Positions 52,374 to 61,400 are shown, counted from the stretch's first letter. The stretch is 64,000 nt of DNA from Candidatus Eremiobacterota bacterium (GCA_019235885.1 JAFAKB010000080.1:62001-126000); one strand, 5' to 3'. Translations and numbers: made by a program. The notes: generated by a model from the sequence alone, not told the origin.

Positions 52374-52426
52374 CCACCTTAGCAAAGGGGCGAGGCTAGG
52401 CTTGCTGTAGTGGTTAGGATTGCACA

Positions 52427-52456
52427 TATGGCAGTTATTGCGCTTATGGCAGTTAT
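52427..52456 (+). promoter_or_regulatory. Two direct repeats upstream of the HTH/PIN pair
   Basis: TATGGCAGTTAT occurs at 52427-52438 and 52445-52456, 18 bp apart, overlapping the -35 region. Likely operator for the HTH antitoxin. Confidence 0.5.
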
Positions 52457-52466
52457 GCTGTACGAT
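52438..52466 (+). promoter_or_regulatory. Probable promoter of the HTH/PIN operon
   Basis: TTGCGC (52438-52443), 17-bp spacer, TACGAT (52461-52466). The GGGAGG before the ATG at 52502 makes a normal leader of about 30 nt. Confidence 0.55.
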
Positions 52467-52501
52467 GTCATCTGACGAAAAACACCTCATGGGAGGCAAG
52501 C

Positions 52502-52948
52502 ATGCCCTTAGTACGGCAGTCGGAGCCGATCGAAGCACGTCCCGATGAGCGGGCAGCTTTAGAAGAACTTCTGCGGCGGCTCTTTCGGGACAAGATCGTT
52601 CCTCAACTGACCGCGCCCGATGAGCGGCCGGTCGATTTGCCGCACTCGCTCTATGAAGTGTTCAAACTGTCAGCGCCCATTCTTGTGCGGGGTGACATGG
52701 TCTCGATCGTTCCCGTGCATAAACTGCTCACGACCCAGGAGGCAGCGCAATTACTTAACGTGTCGCGCGAATACGTTCGGCAACTGATCCGGGACGGCAA
52801 GCTTCCGAGCGTAGACGTCGGCCGGCACCACAGGGTGCGTTTCTCCGATCTTATGGTTTATCGCGAACGGCGCGATGCGGATCGCCGGCGCGCGCTGGAC
52901 TCGATGACCGAGCTGGGTGTCGAAACGGGAAATTACTTCGAGGCGTAA
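52502..52948 (+). CDS. Excisionase-type HTH protein, probable antitoxin
   Basis: The protein has 148 aa. A charged N-terminal region leads to a MerR/excisionase-like helix-turn-helix at about 80-125: LLTTQEAAQLLNVSREYVRQ, then LIRDGKLPSVDVGRHHRVRF. This HTH_17 type commonly accompanies PIN-domain toxins and represses the operon. GGGAGG lies five bases before the ATG. GC and codon choice are lower than in the cell-wall genes next to it, consistent with a mobile accessory pair. Confidence 0.82.
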   Translation: MPLVRQSEPIEARPDERAALEELLRRLFRDKIVPQLTAPDERPVDLPHSLYEVFKLSAPILVRGDMVSIVPVHKLLTTQEAAQLLNVSREYVRQLIRDGKLPSVDVGRHHRVRFSDLMVYRERRDADRRRALDSMTELGVETGNYFEA

Positions 52949-52957
52949 TCACAGACG

Positions 52958-53535
52958 GTGTTACCGGCCAATTTTCCGGTCGTATTGGATGCGTGCGTCA
53001 TGTATCCAGCCGCGCTCCGCGACACGCTGCTGCGTGCCGCCGAGCGCGACCTCTACACCGTCCACTGGTCGGAACATATCCTAGAAGAACGGCGTCGCAA
53101 CCTCATCGCTGACGGCCGAATGTCCGAGGTGCAGTGGGCACATCTGAGAGCCCAGCTCACAATAGCGTTCCCGTCGGCATTGGTTGTCGGCTTGAGTCCT
53201 TGATTGCGTCGATGGCGAATGACGTGAACGATCGACACGTTACGGCCGCCGCCGTTCGATCTCGAGCTGAAGTAATCGTCACTGCAAACCTCCGGCACTT
53301 CCCTGACGCTGCACTGAAGCCGTATGCATGCGAGGCGAAGTCTCCCGACGACTTCCTTCTCGATCTCACTAGCATTAGTGCTAAAGCGATGTCGACGATT
53401 CTGCGCGAGCAGTTGACGGCGATCTCGCGAAAGGACCCGAACGCGACGATGGATCGACTCCTTCAGACGCTTACGAAACTCGGCGCTCCCGGCTTCGTGG
53501 AAACAATGCGCGCCGTTCTCAGCGCTACGGAGTAA
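52958..53535 (+). pseudogene. PIN-domain toxin, interrupted by a frameshift
   Basis: The first frame gives FPVVLDACVMYPAALRDTLL (PIN Asp), HWSEHILEERRRNLI and IAFPSALVVGL, then stops at 53203. The -1 frame continues LESLIASMANDVNDRHVTAA, VIVTANLRHFPDAALKPYAC and a helical C-terminus to 53535. Joined, they make a complete PIN ribonuclease with its acidic residues (LDAC, EERR, NDRH). The shift lies near GTTGTCGGCTTGAG and would be repaired by one extra base. Start GTG 52958, 9 bp after the antitoxin. Confidence 0.75.
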
Positions 53536-53605
53536 GCAGACGCAACCCTCGGATCGGCGGCCGCCGGCGCGGCTGATTACGGTCACGCTCGCAGCGGCGT
53601 TTTTC

Positions 53606-55501
53606 TTGATTCCGCTGTATCCGGCGTTCATCACGCTGACCGGCGCGTCGGTTCCGGGCATCCTGGTCATGCCGCGGGCTGTGACGATCCTGCTGCTCGC
53701 GTTCTTGGCGGTCGTCGCAGTGCTGTGGATCGTGCTGCTGGTGTCCGCGCCGGCGGAGCCGTTGCCGACCGTGCCGGCCGTCGCGGCGTTCGTCTGCGCC
53801 GCGGCGCTCGCAGCCGCGCTCGGGTTCGATCCGCTCGGCGGCGCGCTGTTCGTCACGATACTCGCCGGCGGCGCGGTGTGGCATGCGACGATCGTGCGAT
53901 TCGTTCGCGATCCGCAGACGATCAAGACGATTCTCGGCGCGTTCGTCGTGTCGGGTGCGCTCGCGTCGCTCGCTGCGATCACGATGGTGCTGTCGAAGAC
54001 GCCGGCGGCGCTGTACACGATCGGGCACGGGCGCGCGATCGGGACGTTCGTCGTCCCCGGTGAGCTGGCCGGCTATCTGATCGTGTACGTTCCGGTAGCG
54101 TTCGCGGTCGCGCGCACAGGACTCGGTCTGCGCGCGCTCGCCTACGCCGGAGTCGCACTCGGCGGCGTGGCCTTTGTGCTGACGTTCTCGCGCGCAGGAT
54201 GGATCGGGATGGCGGCGGCGATCGCGGCGTTCGTGCTGCTGCGCCGGCGCCGCAGCGGGGCGCGCTATGCGGTCGCGGTCATGGGTGCGGCGGTGATCCT
54301 CGTCGCGCTCGCGTTCAACGCGCACCACGATCCCTCGGAGAACTTCACCCGGCTTTCGATCTGGGAAGCCGCGCTGCGGACGGTGGAGCGCTTCCCGCTC
54401 TCCGGCGCCGGCCCGTTCGACTTCGCGCACGTCTACCCGATCGTTCGCATGCCGGGCGGCGAGCCGGTCGCGCTGCACGCGCACAGCATCGTGCTGACGA
54501 TCGCGGCGGAGACCGGCTTGATCGGGATCGCGGCGCTGTGCTTCGGCTGGTGGCGCTTCGTCGTCGCGCTGCGCGGTCGGCTGCAGCCCGAAACCGATCT
54601 CGCGCGCGTCGCGGCCGCCATCGCCGCCGGGCTCGCCGGCACGTGGATTCAAGGCCTGATCGACACGGTGACGGTCGTGATCTTCGGCCTCTGGCTGCCG
54701 TTCATGGCGCTCGCGCTCGCCTGCGCGGGGGACGGACGGCGCGAGTCGGCGCTGCCCGCCCACGCGCCGCCCCGCGTGCTCGCCTCCCGCATCGCCGCAG
54801 TCGCCGTCGTGGCGCTCGGGCTTGTCTGCGCATTCGTTCAAACTGCGTCCGACGCGGTGTACGCGAGCGCGGCGTCGCCGCGTTCGGTCCCCGCGCATCT
54901 GCCGCAGCAGCTGGGCACGCGCTGGTACGCAGCGCTGGAGCGCGTTGCCCCGCTCCCGTTCGTCGAAGAAGTCATGGCCGACGACGCGCTCAGGCGCGGC
55001 GATCTCACGGCGGCCGCCGCGCATGCCGCGCGGCTGCATGACGGCGCGCTGCGCAGCGATCTCGAGGCGCGCATCGCCGCCGCGCAAGGGCACGACGGCG
55101 AAGCGATCCGGCTGTTTCTGCGCGCGGGCGACGCCGAAGCGGTCCAGCCGTTCGTCGCCACGTGGTCGCAACGGGGGAGGATTCGCGACGCCTACGCGCT
55201 GGAGCTCCGGCTGCGCGACCGGCTCGCCGCCGACGAGACGCGGCCCAACGCGCTCGCCGAGAGCTGGTGGCGGCTGGGGTGTCTGGCGACCCAGCTTGGT
55301 GACGCGCGGGAAGGCGCCGCCGACTATGAGCGCGCGATCGTCCTTGCGCCGCTGAACACGAAGTACCTGAGCGACGCGGGCGCGCTGGCGCAGGCGCGCG
55401 GTGACGCGAACGGCGCCGCCTCGTACTTCGCCCGCGCGCGCGAGATCGACCCGTCCGGCGCGACGCTCGACGCCTCCGGCGAGCGCTGCCCGCGGAACTG
55501 A
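53606..55501 (+). CDS. O-antigen-ligase-like membrane protein with C-terminal TPR
   Basis: The protein has 631 aa. About 11 membrane helices contain a Wzy_C/O-antigen-ligase core: TFVVPGELAGYLIVYVPVA, FVLTFSRAGWIGMAAA, LSIWEAALRTVERFPLSGAG and LHAHSIVLTIAAETGLIG. After about residue 400 comes a soluble TPR-like region (GDLTAAAAHAARLHDGAL, EGAADYERAIVLAPLNTKYL). It may ligate or polymerise a surface glycan. The start is uncertain. TTG 53606 is the first usual start in the frame but lies inside the first helix; upstream in-frame codons (ARLITVTLAAAFF) contain only CTG as a possibility. Confidence 0.75.
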   Translation: MIPLYPAFITLTGASVPGILVMPRAVTILLLAFLAVVAVLWIVLLVSAPAEPLPTVPAVAAFVCAAALAAALGFDPLGGALFVTILAGGAVWHATIVRFVRDPQTIKTILGAFVVSGALASLAAITMVLSKTPAALYTIGHGRAIGTFVVPGELAGYLIVYVPVAFAVARTGLGLRALAYAGVALGGVAFVLTFSRAGWIGMAAAIAAFVLLRRRRSGARYAVAVMGAAVILVALAFNAHHDPSENFTRLSIWEAALRTVERFPLSGAGPFDFAHVYPIVRMPGGEPVALHAHSIVLTIAAETGLIGIAALCFGWWRFVVALRGRLQPETDLARVAAAIAAGLAGTWIQGLIDTVTVVIFGLWLPFMALALACAGDGRRESALPAHAPPRVLASRIAAVAVVALGLVCAFVQTASDAVYASAASPRSVPAHLPQQLGTRWYAALERVAPLPFVEEVMADDALRRGDLTAAAAHAARLHDGALRSDLEARIAAAQGHDGEAIRLFLRAGDAEAVQPFVATWSQRGRIRDAYALELRLRDRLAADETRPNALAESWWRLGCLATQLGDAREGAADYERAIVLAPLNTKYLSDAGALAQARGDANGAASYFARAREIDPSGATLDASGERCPRN

Positions 55502-55535
55502 AACCACTGCCTCGGATGCGACGTATGGTAGGGCG

Positions 55536-56237
55536 ATGGGCGCGAGACACGGCCGCCTCCTGAGCGAGACGCGCTGCGAGAGCGTCGACGTCGCGGAGAT
55601 CGCGTACGACGCCGAGACCGTGCTGCGCGACCACTGCCACGAGCGCGCCTACCTCTCCGTGCTGCTGGACGGCGCGTACACCGAATTGCGCCAAGGCTCG
55701 CCGCGCTACTGCACGCCCGGAACGGTGATCGTGCACCCGTCCGGCGAGGTGCACGCCGATTACTTCGTCGCCGGCGGGCGCTGCGTCAACTTCGAATTTG
55801 CCGGCGGTCTCGGCGACTCGCAAAAAGAGCTCATGCGCGCGGTGCGCGCGACGCATCCGAGCTTTCAATCGGCTATCGCTGCCGTACTGCGCGAACGCGA
55901 CGGCGACGCAGCGCACGAAACGCCCGCCGGGCTCGCGCGCGTCCTGCGCGAGTTCCCCTGGGTCGCCGCCGTGCCGCTTACGGCGGCGGCGGAGCTCGCG
56001 GGGATGCATCCGGCGCACTTCGCGCGCGCGTTTCGCGCCCACGTCGGGCTGACGCCCGGCCGCTATCGGCGCCGCGAGCGCGTCCGCGCGGCATCGTGCC
56101 TGCTGCTCGACACACCGGCGTCGCTCGCCGAGATCGCGCACGCGTGCGGCTTTAGCGATCAGAGCCATCTGACCAACGTCTTCCGCGAGACGGCCGGCGT
56201 TCCGCCGAAGCGCTACCGCGGCGCCTTCGCGCGCTAA
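55536..56237 (+). CDS. AraC-family transcriptional regulator
   Basis: The protein has 233 aa. The N-terminal cupin-like sensor contains CHERAYLSVLLDGAYTEL and GTVIVHPSGEVHADYF. The C-terminal double helix-turn-helix contains TAAAELAGMHPAHFARAFRA, GLTPGRYRRRERVRAA and SLAEIAHACGFSDQSHLTNV, ending RETAGVPPKRYR. GGTAGGG precedes the ATG. Ligand and targets are unknown; the next gene is an aspartyl protease. Confidence 0.88.
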   Translation: MGARHGRLLSETRCESVDVAEIAYDAETVLRDHCHERAYLSVLLDGAYTELRQGSPRYCTPGTVIVHPSGEVHADYFVAGGRCVNFEFAGGLGDSQKELMRAVRATHPSFQSAIAAVLRERDGDAAHETPAGLARVLREFPWVAAVPLTAAAELAGMHPAHFARAFRAHVGLTPGRYRRRERVRAASCLLLDTPASLAEIAHACGFSDQSHLTNVFRETAGVPPKRYRGAFAR

Positions 56238-56280
56238 ATTTTTCCAAGACGCGGTCGGCGAGCGGCGCTAGGATGCTGCC

Positions 56281-58179
56281 ATGCCGGTTCTTCCGCTGCT
56301 GGCCGCCGCCGCGTTCATCGGCGCCGGCGCATCACCTCCGCCCGCATGCGCCTCGGCGCGCGCGCTCTTCGCCGGCGTCCGCGCGCACACGGGCGGCAAG
56401 GCCTGGGACACGGCGAAAGAGCTGGTCGCCGACGGCACCGGCTACGGCGAAGGCTTGCCGGGCCGCACGCATCTCGCGATCGACCTGACCAGCGGCGCCA
56501 CCGCGACCACCGACGACCTCGGCATCGCGCAGCAGCGCATTATCTCGTCAGCCGGCGAGACGTGGAAGCAAGACGTCACGCAGGGCGTTCACCGGCTCGA
56601 CGCGCCCGACGCGCGCGCGAAAGCACGGACCGACGCGTACCTCGCGCGCCGCGGCTACTTCCGGCCCGCGACGGATCCCGCGTCGTTCGCGTGTCTCGGC
56701 GACGTGGTCGAAGACGGCCGCGCGCTCCGCCGCGTGCGCATTACTCCGCGCGGCGGACGCGCCGTCACCGTGTGGGTCGATCCGGCGGCGTACGTCGTCG
56801 TGCGCACGCAGCAGCAGGCGCCGACGCACCTTGAAACCGTGCACTACGGCGCGTATCGCGCCACGGCCGGACTGCTGCTTCCCTATGAGATCATCGAAAC
56901 CGGCAGTGCGCCGGAAGAGACGGTCTTGCGTTCCATCCACGCGTATCGCGTGCTGGCAGCCGCGAACCCCGGCGACTTCGCGCGCCCGCCCGATTCGGCG
57001 AATCAGCGCATCACCACCGGCGCAGCGTTCACGCAAGTGCCGACCGACGACGGCAGCGGCGCACCGGTCGTCGAAGCGTACGTCGACGGCCACGGGCCGC
57101 TGCCGTTCATCCTGGACACCGGCGGCCACGCGATCCTCACCGCCGGCGCGGCGAAACAGCTCGGACTCCTCGCGAAGGGCGGCGGCGTTTCGGGCGGCGC
57201 CGGTGAAGGGACGATCAGCGAACAGTTCGCGCGCGTGCGCAGCCTGCGCATCGGCGATGCGGAGATCAGCGATTTTCCGATGTTCGTGATCCCGTACGGC
57301 CCCGAGTTCTCGAATCGCGGCCCCGGCAAAACACCGCTGGCCGGGATCCTCGGACTCGAAGTGTTCGAGCGCTTTGCGGTGACGATCGACTACGGGCGGC
57401 ACACGCTGCGGCTGCAAACGCCGCAAAGCTACGTTCCGGCCGCCGGCGACGTCGTGGTGCCGCTGCTGTTTCAGGACGACATGCCGCTTGCGTACGCGAG
57501 CGCCGACGGCGCGCGGGGGCTCTTCGGCGTCGACACCGGCAACAGCGGGCGGCCGTTCTTGTTCGGCGACTTCGTGCGGCACCACGGCTCGTTGCAGCGC
57601 TACGACGCCGGCGCGGCGTCGCAAAGCTTCGGGACCGGCGGGTCGGTTTCGTCGACCTCGCACCGCTTGCGAGACCTCGAGTTCGGCGGCCTGGTGATGC
57701 ACAAGTTCGTGACCGACTTCGTCGTGCAGCAGAAGGGCTCGTTCTCGTCGCGCACCGAAGCGGGAAACATCGGTCATGACGTGCTGTCCCAGTTCACGCT
57801 GACGACCGACTACCGGCGCGGGCGCATGTACCTGCACCGCGAGCCCGGTGCGCCGCTGCCGGTCTATACCCGAACCGGCTTCGCCGGTGCCTCGCGTGAC
57901 AAACAAGGGCGAATCGTCTTCGGAAGCGCGGTTCCCGGATCGCCGGTCGCCGAAGCGGGGCTGGTGAAAGGCGACGTGATCCTCACGCTCGACGGCATTC
58001 CGTCGCAAAGCATCACGCCGGCCCAGCTCTTCGCGCTTTCGCGCCGAGAGGTCGGCACGACGCTGCGCCTGACGGTGCAGCACGAGGGGGAGCAGCGCGA
58101 GGTCACGCTGATCCGGCGCGAGCTGCTGTGCAACGCCGGCGCACAGCCGTGCGGCGCCTGGATCAGCGCCGCGCGGTAG
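56281..58179 (+). CDS. Retropepsin-like aspartyl protease with PDZ domain
   Basis: The protein has 632 aa with a signal peptide. After a domain of about 230 residues come two aspartyl-protease-like units, FILDTGGHAILTAGAAKQLG (Asp279) and FGVDTGNSGRPFLF (Asp418). The C-terminal PDZ domain (about 545-615) includes GSPVAEAGLVKGDVILTLDG. Two DTG motifs in one chain mimic a pepsin-like two-lobe arrangement, as in periplasmic retropepsin-like proteins of Proteobacteria. The second Asp is followed by GN rather than the usual GA/GS. Probably an exported protease or peptide-binding protein. Confidence 0.85.
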   Translation: MPVLPLLAAAAFIGAGASPPPACASARALFAGVRAHTGGKAWDTAKELVADGTGYGEGLPGRTHLAIDLTSGATATTDDLGIAQQRIISSAGETWKQDVTQGVHRLDAPDARAKARTDAYLARRGYFRPATDPASFACLGDVVEDGRALRRVRITPRGGRAVTVWVDPAAYVVVRTQQQAPTHLETVHYGAYRATAGLLLPYEIIETGSAPEETVLRSIHAYRVLAAANPGDFARPPDSANQRITTGAAFTQVPTDDGSGAPVVEAYVDGHGPLPFILDTGGHAILTAGAAKQLGLLAKGGGVSGGAGEGTISEQFARVRSLRIGDAEISDFPMFVIPYGPEFSNRGPGKTPLAGILGLEVFERFAVTIDYGRHTLRLQTPQSYVPAAGDVVVPLLFQDDMPLAYASADGARGLFGVDTGNSGRPFLFGDFVRHHGSLQRYDAGAASQSFGTGGSVSSTSHRLRDLEFGGLVMHKFVTDFVVQQKGSFSSRTEAGNIGHDVLSQFTLTTDYRRGRMYLHREPGAPLPVYTRTGFAGASRDKQGRIVFGSAVPGSPVAEAGLVKGDVILTLDGIPSQSITPAQLFALSRREVGTTLRLTVQHEGEQREVTLIRRELLCNAGAQPCGAWISAAR

Positions 58180-58186
58180 CGCAACG

Positions 58187-58636
58187 TTACGGGCGAGCGA
58201 TGTGCCACACGCCGCCGAACGCGTTGACGCCGTCGCCGTTCGTTTGGCCGGCGGCCGTGTCGAACGCGAACGTGTAGAGCGCACGCGTCTTGTAGGCGAG
58301 CTGCGTCGAGCCGTCGCCGCGCACGAACGACGTCCACGGTGAGGGCAGCGTCGTGCCCGCGGCGACCGTGACGGGCGGCCAGTTCTGTGCGCAGGTTCCG
58401 CTGCAGGTCGAGGCGTTCGGGGTGCCGAGGTCGGCGTCGAACACGTACACCGTGCGGTTGTTGGAGTTGACGAACCCGGCGCTGCCGGCGAGCTGCATCG
58501 TCGCGAGCGGCTGGGTCGCGGGCGGGCTGGAAGGGTTGGACGGCGGCGGGCCGCCGTAGCCTCCGGTGGAGCCTCCGCCGCCGCACGCGGCGAGCGTGCT
58601 CGCGAGGAGCATCGAGGCGAAAAGCTGTCTGATCAT
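58187..58636 (-). CDS. Lipoprotein with secreted-repeat (PF03640-type) domains
   Basis: The protein has 149 aa. The signal ends at the lipobox LAACGGG. A Pro/Ser/Gly linker is followed by two repeats of the YVFDxD-GxxxCxGxCxxxWPP type (TVYVFDADLGTPNASTCSGT, CAQNWPPVTVAAG; then LYTFAFDTAAGQTNGDGVNA). This family is common in envelope lipoproteins; the function is unknown. It is convergent with the protease gene (7 bp). Confidence 0.88.
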   Translation of the reverse strand: MIRQLFASMLLASTLAACGGGGSTGGYGGPPPSNPSSPPATQPLATMQLAGSAGFVNSNNRTVYVFDADLGTPNASTCSGTCAQNWPPVTVAAGTTLPSPWTSFVRGDGSTQLAYKTRALYTFAFDTAAGQTNGDGVNAFGGVWHIARP

Positions 58637-58757
58637 GCCGCGACGCTATCTGCCCGGCGTGAAGCGCCGCTGAGCGCGCGCCTCGCGAAGTTTCAGGAAG
58701 TCCTCACCCGCGCACGCGCATGGGATCGCGCCGCCGCCGTGAAAGGGCGGCCCAGCC

Positions 58758-59915
58758 GTGCTTCCGTCCGACCTCGTCTGCTCGCGCGACCCCGAGCACC
58801 GGTTTTCGCCGGCGCAGCTGCACACGCTCTGCCCGCACGACGCGGCGCCGCTGCTGGTGCGCTATCCGCCGGCGTCTCTGCGCCGCGACGCGCTTGCGAG
58901 CCGGCCGTGGTCGATGTGGCGGTATCACGAGATGCTGCCCGTCGAAAACGTGACCGAAGCGATCACGCTCGGCGAGGGCGCGACGCCGTTGATCCCGCTG
59001 CCGCGGCTTGCCGCGAAGTTGCGATTCGACGGTGCGCTGTACGCGAAGGACGAAGCGCAGAACCCGACCGCTTCGTTCAAGTCGCGCGGCATGTCGGTCG
59101 CGGTGACCGCGGCGCGCCGGCTCGGCGTTCGGGCGCTCGTCGCGCCGAGCGCGGGCAACGCCGGCGGCGCGCTCGCCGCCTACGGCGCGCGCGCCGGGAT
59201 TCCGGTGCGTGTGTTCGTGCCGCGCGACACGCCGCCGACGCTCGTCGAAGAGATGCGCACGTTCGGCGCCGGCGTCGAGCTCGTGGACGGGCTCATCGAC
59301 GACGCGGGCCGTTCCGCCGCCGCCTACGCCGCCGAGACGGGCGCGTTCAACGTCGCGACGTTGCGCGAGCCGTATCGCGTCGAGGGGAAGAAGACGATGG
59401 CGTACGAGCTGGTCGAACGCCTCGGCGAGGTTCCCGGCACGATCGTCTACGGCACCGGCGGCGGGACGGGCGTCATCGGCATGTGGAAGGCGTTCGCCGA
59501 GCTGGAAGCGCTCGGATGGATCGGCTCGCAGCGCCCGAAGCTCGTCAGCGTCCAGTCCGAAGGCTGCGCGCCGATCGTGCGCGCGTTCGAATCCGGCGCG
59601 CAGACCGCAACGCGCTTCGAAAACGCGTCGACCGCCGCTTGGGGGATGCGCGTTCCGACCGCCCTCGGGGACCGCCTGATCCTGGCGGCGCTGCGCGCCT
59701 CCGGCGGCACCGCCGTCGCGGTCTCCGAGGCGTCGATCCGGGACGGCATGCACGCGCTGCGCGCCCTCGAAGGCGCCGACGCGTCCGAAGAAGGTGGTGC
59801 CACCGCGGCCGCGCTGCAGCACCTGATCGCGCAAGGCGCTGCGCTGCCGCCGCCGATCGTCCTTTTCAACACCGGCAGCGCGCTGAAGTACGCGCCGCGC
59901 GCGCAGGACTCGTAG
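58758..59915 (+). CDS. thrC: Threonine synthase
   Basis: The protein has 385 aa. This is a PLP fold-II enzyme with NPTASFKSRGMSVAVTAARR (the PLP lysine is K108), APSAGNAGGALAAYGA, and YGTGGGTGVIGMWKAFAELE, all typical of ThrC. The N-terminus has a short Cys-containing region (LVCSRDPEHRFSPAQLHTLC), as in zinc-ribbon-type ThrC variants. It converts O-phosphohomoserine to threonine. GTG start; no neighbours from the threonine pathway. Confidence 0.85.
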   Translation: MLPSDLVCSRDPEHRFSPAQLHTLCPHDAAPLLVRYPPASLRRDALASRPWSMWRYHEMLPVENVTEAITLGEGATPLIPLPRLAAKLRFDGALYAKDEAQNPTASFKSRGMSVAVTAARRLGVRALVAPSAGNAGGALAAYGARAGIPVRVFVPRDTPPTLVEEMRTFGAGVELVDGLIDDAGRSAAAYAAETGAFNVATLREPYRVEGKKTMAYELVERLGEVPGTIVYGTGGGTGVIGMWKAFAELEALGWIGSQRPKLVSVQSEGCAPIVRAFESGAQTATRFENASTAAWGMRVPTALGDRLILAALRASGGTAVAVSEASIRDGMHALRALEGADASEEGGATAAALQHLIAQGAALPPPIVLFNTGSALKYAPRAQDS

Positions 59916-59921
59916 CCCGGT

Positions 59922-60305
59922 TCAGCCGCTTTCGCGGTGAACCGGCCGCCGCGCGGCGACGCTCACGATGTCGAACACTAGCGCCGCTTCGGCGGCGGCG
60001 ATCGTCGCGCCGATCGCCCAGTGGACGTGCAGCCCGGCGGCGACGAACGCCAGGATCGCCGCTGCCAGGTAGGTGGCCGCGACGCTGACCTCGACCCGTG
60101 CCGTCTCGCGGTTCGCCGCGAAGGCGCGCCGCAAGTTCAAGAACGCCGCCACGGCGGCGACCCCCAGCACCAGGACCGCGAAGAGACGGTTCCGCGCCAG
60201 CAGTTCGAGCACGATGTTGCCCCCCGCCGCGACCAGGATCGCAATGACGGTCAGCCAGGCGATCTCGGCGACGCGGCTGTCTTTCACGGCTCTCGACGGT
60301 TCCAC
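59922..60305 (-). CDS. Small membrane protein, unknown function
   Basis: The protein has 127 aa. Four hydrophobic segments are visible: IAWLTVIAILVAAGGNIVLE, LFAVLVLGVAAVAAFL, VAATYLAAAILAFVAAGL and IGATIAAAEAALVFDIVSV. No family recognised. Start is GTG 60305. It is divergent from the methyltransferase gene (35 bp) and convergent with thrC (6 bp). Confidence 0.55.
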   Translation of the reverse strand: MEPSRAVKDSRVAEIAWLTVIAILVAAGGNIVLELLARNRLFAVLVLGVAAVAAFLNLRRAFAANRETARVEVSVAATYLAAAILAFVAAGLHVHWAIGATIAAAEAALVFDIVSVAARRPVHRESG

Positions 60306-60340
60306 GGGGCGGGCCGGACTCCGCCGTGGAAGGCGCCGCC

Positions 60341-61144
60341 GTGCCCACCGAGCTCAGCTCGCACAACCCCCGGCTCGTCCTCGTCCGCAACCTGCTCGCC
60401 CCGGCCGGCCGGCGCGAGCAGCAGCGCTTCATCGCCGAAGGGCCGACGCTGCTCGACGAGGCCGGCCGCAGCGGGCTGCACCCGATCGAGGTCTACGCGA
60501 CCGGCAAAGGCATCGAGGCGGGCCGCACCTTCGTGGAGCGCTATGAAGCGGCCGGGATCCCGGTCTTTCGGGTGGCCGACCCGGCGTTCGCGCGCATCTC
60601 CGACGTGGCTACCGCCTCCGGGTTGCTGGGCGTCTTCGCCATGCCGCCCGGCACCGCCGAACACGTGGTCGCGCGTCCGGGCCGGGTGTTGCTGCTGGCC
60701 GGCGTCAACGATCCGGGGAACGCGGGGACGCTGGTGCGCTCGGCAGAGGCGTTCGGCGCGGCCGGGGTGCTGTTCGGCCGCGGCGGCGCCGACCCGTGGG
60801 GTCCGAAGGTCGTGCGCGCCGCGATGGGCTCGCTGTTTCGGCTTCCGGTCGCTTCGTGCGAGCCGGCGCAGGCGGTCGCGCTGGCGGCGGCGTCCGGGCG
60901 GCCGCTCGTCGCCGCCGACGTGGACGGCGAGGACCTGGCCGTCGTGGGGATTCCGCCGAACGCGATGATCGCCGTCGGCAACGAGCGGCGGGGGGTGCGG
61001 GACTGGCTGCCGAGTTGGGACCGGGCGGTGCGGATTCGCCAGCGGGAAGCAATCGAGAGTCTGAATGCGGCCGTCGCCGGCAGCATCGTCCTGTACGAGG
61101 CGGCGCGCTGTCAAGAGCTTTGTCAAGCCGCCGAAAAAGCCTGA
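60341..61144 (+). CDS. TrmH/SpoU-family RNA 2'-O-methyltransferase
   Basis: The protein has 267 aa. N-terminal RNA-binding domain (RLVLVRNLLAPAGRREQQRF, FIAEGPTLLDEA). The knotted SPOUT domain has VLLLAGVNDPGNAGTLVRSA, GPKVVRAAMGSLFRLPV, MIAVGNERRGV and REAIESLNAAVAGSIVLYEA, the three SpoU motifs. It 2'-O-methylates a nucleotide of rRNA or tRNA. GTG 60341 (GGAAGG at eight bases) is preferred over GTG 60326. It precedes the pheST group, as is often seen. Confidence 0.9.
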   Translation: MPTELSSHNPRLVLVRNLLAPAGRREQQRFIAEGPTLLDEAGRSGLHPIEVYATGKGIEAGRTFVERYEAAGIPVFRVADPAFARISDVATASGLLGVFAMPPGTAEHVVARPGRVLLLAGVNDPGNAGTLVRSAEAFGAAGVLFGRGGADPWGPKVVRAAMGSLFRLPVASCEPAQAVALAAASGRPLVAADVDGEDLAVVGIPPNAMIAVGNERRGVRDWLPSWDRAVRIRQREAIESLNAAVAGSIVLYEAARCQELCQAAEKA

Positions 61145-61244
61145 TCTGTCAAGACTTGGCGGCATAGTAGCGGGGTGTTATACTCACCCGTGCCGACGCG
61201 TCTTGCGCGCGCACCGAAGACAGGAGAGGGCACCGCCGACACAC

Positions 61245-61343
61245 ATGCGCACCTCCGACGTATTCTGGAAATTGTTTAGCACCACAGGCTCGATCAGCGC
61301 ATACCTGATGTACCGGCACTTGCATCCCTCGCCCGCGAGTTAG
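61245..61343 (+). CDS. YqzL-like 32-aa microprotein
   Basis: The 32-residue frame reads MRTSDVFWKLFSTTGSISAY then LMYRHLHPSPAS. The W-K-x-F-S-x-T-G-x-I-x-x-Y-L pattern is that of the YqzL family of Firmicutes, which are similarly tiny. The function is unknown. AGGAGAGGG lies about 16 bases upstream, rather far. It stands between the methyltransferase and pheS, in the place where a leader peptide would be, but it has only two Phe codons. Confidence 0.65.
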   Translation: MRTSDVFWKLFSTTGSISAYLMYRHLHPSPAS

Positions 61344-61349
61344 CGGGCG

Positions 61350-61373
61350 GCGCGCCCAGCGCAGCGGGCGCGC
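61350..61373 (+). promoter_or_regulatory. Hairpin after the YqzL-like frame
   Basis: GCGCGCCC (61350-61357) pairs with GGGCGCGC (61366-61373), 8-nt loop, 7 bp after the stop. No T run follows. Possibly part of a leader structure for pheS. Confidence 0.5.
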
Positions 61374-61400
61374 GAGACCCCCGGAAAGATGTTCGTGACA

